Part shown: positions 6,887 through 10,460 of the stretch, in pieces
Layout of the letters: each line of letters begins with the position of its first letter
Numbering within the stretch: position 1 is the first letter of the stretch
From: Lachnospiraceae bacterium
GTDB lineage: Bacteria; Bacillota_A; Clostridia; Lachnospirales; Lachnospiraceae
Direction: 5' to 3'
DNA: 10,460 bases
NCBI GenBank assembly: GCA_017960415.1
Contig: JAGCZE010000195.1
Span: 1-10,460, forward strand
The notes under the pieces: generated by a model
Database searches by the model: none
What the model was told of the DNA's origin: nothing
The model's input: the letters and a program-made list of their open reading frames with translations, nothing else
Program-made: the position numbers and the translations under genes

Positions 6887-8377
6887 TTATGCTATATCGA
6901 TCGTCTTATTTTCGTATGATTCTTTCAGCTTGGCTTCTTTTGCGATCTGAAGCTTTTCAACGTTTTTCTTCGAAAGCGGGTAGAAAATGAAAAGGATCAG
7001 AGCCATCACTCCGAACAATACTGCCGGGATGAGGGTTGCAAGATCATACATTTTCTTTAAATTCTCAAGTGTCTGTACCGCACCCTTTTCATATTTGTAA
7101 TTCATGTTCAGGAGTGCTCCGTTCACACATACCGCGGCAACGACCTGACCGAGCTTACGGAAGAAATTGAAGAAGGAATAAGCCGTTCCGTCATCTCTCG
7201 ATCCGGTAGATACCTCGATATCGTCGATGGCGTCGGTGGCCATGGCCCAGAGCTGCATAACGAGAGTAGTCAGCCCAAGGCCGCTTACAAAGCAGAGTGC
7301 CAGGAAAATATACATCAGCTTTGAAGGTTCGATACCCCGGAGCAGGAACATGACAAAATTGGCCAATGCCGCAAATGCCACTCCGAAGGAGCTGATCTCC
7401 TTTTTACCCAGCTTTCGGGCAAGCTTCGGCAGGCAGAACATAAACACGATCATCGGAGAATACGTGCAGGCCTGGCTTGCAAGATTCATCCAGTTGGCAT
7501 TGAAATAATCATTAAACAGATACAGATAAAAGCTCTGGGTAAACATCTGCCCGGCAAGCAAAAGCATCGCAGTAAGGGAAACCGCAATAAAAGAACGGTT
7601 CTTCAGAAGGATACGGATTGCTTTCTTTGCGGCTCCGGGCTCCTTGGGCGCGGGTTTTGTTATAACGCGTTCCTTGTTGAGCGTAAATGTCAGCAGCAGA
7701 AGAAGCGCCGATATGATCGACATGATCGTAACCCCTATTATGACCGGCGTATACTGCATATCCGTAATGATTTGGCCGTTTTCGCCGTAAACAGGCGCAC
7801 CCGAAGCATCGGTACGCTGTTTGTAAATAAACGAAACCAGTACAAAAACAGGTATGGAGCCCACCGCAGCGCCAATCGAGCGGAATACGGAGAGCTTGTT
7901 TCTCTCTGTTACATCAGTCGTAACTACCGACGCAAGCGATCCGTAAGGGATCTGAAGCACCGTATAGCACATACCCCACAGAATATATGTCACGGTTGCA
8001 TAAATACAGGTGCCGATATAATTGTTCTCTCCTCCGAGCCCCGGGAACTTTAAAAACATATGGATCGTAAGGACACACAGCGGAGCCGAGACATAAAGAA
8101 ACCACTGTCTGTACCGTCCGAATCTCGTGGGTTTGACCGTATCACATATCCTGCCCATTATCGGATCGTTGATCGCATCCCATACCCTGGCCCCGATAAA
8201 CATGAACATGATAAACAGCGGGCTTAAATGGAACACATCAGTGTAATATTTCTGCAGGATCGAAGTAACAAGGCTGAATACCAGGCACCCCGCGGCATCT
8301 CCCATGGCATACCCAAGATAATCCCTGCCTTTCAGCCCGCTCGTTCTTGCAATATAGCTTTCCATGTTCTTTTCCAT
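6887..8377 (-). CDS. GPH-family (MFS_2) sugar:cation symporter
   Basis: Integral membrane transporter of 496 residues, in the usual range, importing a glycoside, pentoside or hexuronide with Na+ or H+. Family features: YYTDVF (44-49) in the first helices, RVWDAINDP (64-72) and GRICDTVKPTRFGRYRQW (75-92) in the loop after helix 2, and the IPYGSL...TTDVTERNKLSVFR region (143-166). Around a dozen hydrophobic segments are visible, with an external loop near 190-212 and a central basic cytoplasmic loop near 232-260 (NKERVITKPAPKEPG). It is the first gene of the apparent operon, with a promoter at 8442-8470 and AGGGAG (8386-8391) eight bases before the ATG at 8377. It ends in TAA followed at once by the esterase ribosome binding site, so that stop is genuine. 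The exact sugar is unknown; the esterase partner favours an oligosaccharide or glycoside that may be acylated. Confidence 0.93.
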   Translation of the reverse strand: MEKNMESYIARTSGLKGRDYLGYAMGDAAGCLVFSLVTSILQKYYTDVFHLSPLFIMFMFIGARVWDAINDPIMGRICDTVKPTRFGRYRQWFLYVSAPLCVLTIHMFLKFPGLGGENNYIGTCIYATVTYILWGMCYTVLQIPYGSLASVVTTDVTERNKLSVFRSIGAAVGSIPVFVLVSFIYKQRTDASGAPVYGENGQIITDMQYTPVIIGVTIMSIISALLLLLTFTLNKERVITKPAPKEPGAAKKAIRILLKNRSFIAVSLTAMLLLAGQMFTQSFYLYLFNDYFNANWMNLASQACTYSPMIVFMFCLPKLARKLGKKEISSFGVAFAALANFVMFLLRGIEPSKLMYIFLALCFVSGLGLTTLVMQLWAMATDAIDDIEVSTGSRDDGTAYSFFNFFRKLGQVVAAVCVNGALLNMNYKYEKGAVQTLENLKKMYDLATLIPAVLFGVMALILFIFYPLSKKNVEKLQIAKEAKLKESYENKTIDIA

Positions 8378-8441
8378 TATACGTTCTCCCTTCTCACCAC
8401 TGTTTTATCAGTAAACTTCTTATCCGTAACCCCATAATATG

Positions 8442-8470
8442 ATTATACTTTTTCCTCAGCATTAAGCCAA
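8442..8470 (-). promoter_or_regulatory. Probable promoter of the symporter-esterase-AmmeMemoRadiSam operon
   Basis: Minus strand TTGGCT (8465-8470), a 17-base spacer and consensus TATAAT (8442-8447). The start point would be near 8435, giving a leader of about 58 bases. The weak -35 box is compatible with activator dependence. Confidence 0.6.
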
Positions 8471-8478
8471 CATAAAAT

Positions 8479-8502
8479 GGAAAAATTTGATCATCTTTTT
8501 TC
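8479..8502. promoter_or_regulatory. Imperfect AT-rich palindrome upstream of the operon promoter
   Basis: Centred on TGATCA (8488-8493), with arms GAAAAATT on the left and TCTTTTTTC on the right. It lies about 10 to 30 bases upstream of the -35 box, where an activator would bind. No regulator gene is present in the window, and AT-rich palindromes arise by chance, so this is a candidate only. Confidence 0.3.
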
Positions 8503-8578
8503 GCCCGGATATTTTTCTCCGAAGTAAGCTTTAGGAACTGCTCTTTTGCTTTTCGCACATAAAAAACTATTAGTACAT

Positions 8579-8621
8579 AAAAACAGGGCCGCGACACTGA
8601 ACAAGTGCCACAGCCCTGTTT
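8579..8621 (-). terminator. Intrinsic terminator of the surface-protein gene
   Basis: Long inverted repeat: AAACAGGGC (8581-8589) against GCCCTGTTT (8613-8621), with an inner CACT/AGTG pairing and a short loop. On the minus strand the stem ends in GGCCCTGTTTTT, giving five T residues. It lies about 37 bases after the stop codon at 8658, so it should end leftward transcription before the symporter operon. Confidence 0.85.
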
Positions 8622-8657
8622 GATTAATTAATCCTAATTATGATCACCTATACCGGA

Positions 8658-10460
8658 TCAAGGATTCTGATGTTGATTGTCATTTACGATATGCAGAACA
8701 ACCTTTTTAAGCCAAAAATCTTCATCCGAGGCACCGGTACCACTTACCGTATATTCAATAGTATAATCTCCGTTTAGATCTTTTATCTTTGAACTTGCAA
8801 GATCATAAGCGCTAGTATTTGAATGAGCGGAATAATCTACAGAGTAAAATATTTGTTTACGATTATTATTCGGATCACCATCCGGAGAATAATATACTTC
8901 AAACACGTAATGAAGAATACCGGAGCGGGAAATATGATACGTTTTGTCATCTCCGTAATAATACCCTATCTTCTCCATTTCTTCAGTAATACCATACCCA
9001 TTTTTATTGTCATCATAAACCCTCTGAAGCTGGGTTGTTGTTACCGTGATCGCACAGCCCGTAGCTGTCTGAGTCATCTGTACCTTGTCTCCGGTCACGA
9101 GATTGTGTACCCAAGGACTAAGTTTTGTTGTCTCAGTATTCCTCAGTATATGACAGGTTTCACATTCATCATAGCTGAAGAATGGACGATAATAATATTC
9201 ATCGTTCGCTAATCCGGTTGTATAGTAAGGCGGCGTATCAGTTTTAGGATGATTGATAAAGTTGTGAACATGTCGGTCACTGGTAATCTCTATTTCAACT
9301 ACCGTTTCGAAATTAGATGATTCCCCAAATACTATCAACATTTGACCGTTGCTCATCATGCACTGACCTAACGAAGCGAAACCAAGATCTTGTGTAAATT
9401 GAATATCAGCATTGATCTTGTAACTATCGTTAGGATTGTTTATCAGCCATGTTTCAAGTGCATTGAAACTGATATCCGCGTTTTCTCCGGCCATATAGGT
9501 ATTGCCCATCAGCCTTATACTTAATTCTCCGGTGCCATCACTAGATGTCGGAAGGGTCACACAAATATCACCAAGCGTATTGGCTAAATGGAAAGTATTG
9601 TTGTCGGATATCAGGCTCGACCCAAATTCCTCGAGAATAGGTCTTAAATCCGGCTGGCCATCAATAATTACTTGTTTTGCACTATCAGGAGCCAGTGTAT
9701 ACAAATCAATCTGCGTTCCATTCCTGAATGTAGGCTTGATCAGTACCTTCTCGGGATCCTCATTCTTCGTTTCCTGACATTTTTTACATTTTTTGATCTT
9801 TTCGCCGGCATGTATCTGAACACGTGAACCCTGTTCATCGTCTTCAACGATCTCAGCCCAAGGATACTTCGTAATCACTTCTTCCCATTCATGCTGGCAT
9901 CCGGTAACGGGAACAACCGCAGTCCTGGTCTGAGTTTCGAAGCCTTCCTTCGTGAAGGTAGCCGTATAGGTTCTTACTCCTTCTGTAGTAGTTGTAGCAT
10001 CGGTAGTGATCCTGTTACTTGCCCTAACCGTCTCACTTTCTGTATGAGTCGCGTCACGCTTGCAGGTATGAGTTGCTGTTACCGTATAGCTGACAGGATC
10101 CGTGCTTTCATCGGCAATCCATTCATATACCGCAGTATCCCAGTCGTGTCCCAGTGCCGGAATGATCTCTTCGGTCTCTGCTCCGCATTTCGAGCAGGTA
10201 CCCTTCTTAAGTCCGGCCTCCGTGCATGTCGCATGAGTGATCTCAACATAGTTCCAGTTATGATCACATCCGACAGGAGTCGGGCCAAGAGGCTGAGAAG
10301 TTATCTCCACCTTGGTCTGTGTCGCAAATGAAGGATTGGTAAATGTTGCAGTTAAGATCTTGCGTCCGGGTGCCGTTTCGGTCGGATCCGTGATAGTCAG
10401 CGCAACATCAGCAGTCTCGCTTTCGCTATGACTTAAATCTGTCAGGCAGTAATGTGTTGC
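8658..10460 (-). CDS. Large secreted or surface protein with HxW/CxxCG repeats, C-terminal 600 residues (runs off right edge)
   Basis: Open to the right window edge, so the true start and any signal peptide are outside; the GTG at 10310 is an internal valine codon. Numbering from the edge, residues 65-107 form a Cys/His module (HNW, ATCTEAG, CSKCG, then GHDW), a type seen in extracellular proteins of Clostridia. It is flanked by two copies of a ~56-residue beta-type repeat (1-56 and 129-184). A second HEW...CKKC module starts at about 190, and a further HVHNF...CETC motif lies further on. The last ~370 residues match no family I recognise; they are rich in polar and aromatic residues and read as more AT-rich than the operon next door. 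The C-terminus (LHIVNDNQHQNP) has no LPxTG motif, hydrophobic tail or basic anchor, so attachment, if any, must be through the missing N-terminal part. Function is unknown; adhesion or polymer binding is guesswork. Confidence 0.8.
   Translation of the reverse strand, partial: ATHYCLTDLSHSESETADVALTITDPTETAPGRKILTATFTNPSFATQTKVEITSQPLGPTPVGCDHNWNYVEITHATCTEAGLKKGTCSKCGAETEEIIPALGHDWDTAVYEWIADESTDPVSYTVTATHTCKRDATHTESETVRASNRITTDATTTTEGVRTYTATFTKEGFETQTRTAVVPVTGCQHEWEEVITKYPWAEIVEDDEQGSRVQIHAGEKIKKCKKCQETKNEDPEKVLIKPTFRNGTQIDLYTLAPDSAKQVIIDGQPDLRPILEEFGSSLISDNNTFHLANTLGDICVTLPTSSDGTGELSIRLMGNTYMAGENADISFNALETWLINNPNDSYKINADIQFTQDLGFASLGQCMMSNGQMLIVFGESSNFETVVEIEITSDRHVHNFINHPKTDTPPYYTTGLANDEYYYRPFFSYDECETCHILRNTETTKLSPWVHNLVTGDKVQMTQTATGCAITVTTTQLQRVYDDNKNGYGITEEMEKIGYYYGDDKTYHISRSGILHYVFEVYYSPDGDPNNNRKQIFYSVDYSAHSNTSAYDLASSKIKDLNGDYTIEYTVSGTGASDEDFWLKKVVLHIVNDNQHQNP
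9909..10076 (-). repeat. Second copy of a ~56-residue surface-protein repeat
   Basis: Residues 129-184 of the visible part begin ATHTC, continue THTESETV and end TATFTKEGFETQTR. They align without gaps to residues 1-56 (10293-10460), which begin ATHYC, continue SHSESET and end TATFTNPSFATQTK. The period is 128 residues, so the real module is probably one beta-type repeat plus one HxW/CxxCG unit. Confidence 0.8.
10293..10460 (-). repeat. First visible copy of the ~56-residue surface-protein repeat
   Basis: Partner of the copy at 9909-10076; it meets the window edge, so it may be longer. The two copies are diverged at DNA level (similar protein pattern, different codons), which suggests an old duplication. 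Confidence 0.75.

Larger units (their letters stand above)
8378..8657. other. Intergenic region between the surface-protein gene and the operon
   Basis: This 280-base stretch contains the terminator of the right-hand gene, the AT-rich palindrome, the operon promoter and the symporter ribosome binding site. A 67-codon minus-strand frame (8394-8597) overlaps all of these, has no good ribosome binding site and resembles nothing, so no gene is called. No RNA gene or riboswitch is recognised. Confidence 0.7.

Noticed and set aside
8394..8597. Minus-strand 67-codon frame between the surface-protein gene and the symporter.
   Set aside because: It overlaps the terminator and the operon promoter, has no convincing ribosome binding site and has low-complexity AT-rich codon content.
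1..10460. tRNA, rRNA, insertion sequences, att sites or phage genes.
   Set aside because: No cloverleaf, rRNA motif, transposase or integrase sequence, or flanking terminal repeats were seen on either strand.

Overview
All recognisable genes in this window lie on the minus strand. The window looks chromosomal and suggests an anaerobic Firmicute of class Clostridia, probably Lachnospiraceae. The grounds are consensus sigma-A-type promoters, strong purine-rich ribosome binding sites, a three-part AmmeMemoRadiSam locus, a GPH-family symporter, and a large secreted-type protein with the HxW/CxxCG repeats common in gut and rumen Clostridia. The placement comes from gene content and style, not from a database comparison.

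Layout in the direction of transcription (right to left): (1) 10460-8658, the C-terminal 600 residues of a large repeat-bearing surface or secreted protein, closed by a clear intrinsic terminator at 8579-8621. (2) A 280-base gap (8378-8657) holding that terminator and a promoter (8442-8470). (3) A tightly packed apparent operon: GPH/MFS sugar-cation symporter (8377-6887), type-B carboxylesterase (6869-5535), a fused MEMO-AMMECR1 protein (AmrB-AmrA, 5522-3972) and the radical SAM enzyme AmrS (3878-3018). (4) A separately promoted GAF-like/GGDEF diguanylate cyclase (2881-1481). (5) A strong promoter and the first 440 codons of valyl-tRNA synthetase, running off the left edge.

The most unusual observation is that two loci each carry one in-frame TAA with the rest of the frame open and the protein family continuing on both sides. 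One is codon 70 of the AmrB part (5313-5315); the other is codon 380 of the diguanylate cyclase (1742-1744), six codons before its GGDEF motif. The TAA that ends the symporter is clearly a true stop, so a global recoding of TAA is unlikely. Two recent nonsense mutations, assembly errors or localised readthrough are the practical alternatives.

The symporter and esterase plausibly import and de-esterify a plant-derived or other esterified carbohydrate. The AmmeMemoRadiSam trio has no settled biochemical role, and its co-transcription with the pair is a context clue rather than proof of a shared pathway. The AmrB-AmrA fusion is joined by a linker encoded by a 30-bp tandem repeat that could vary in copy number.
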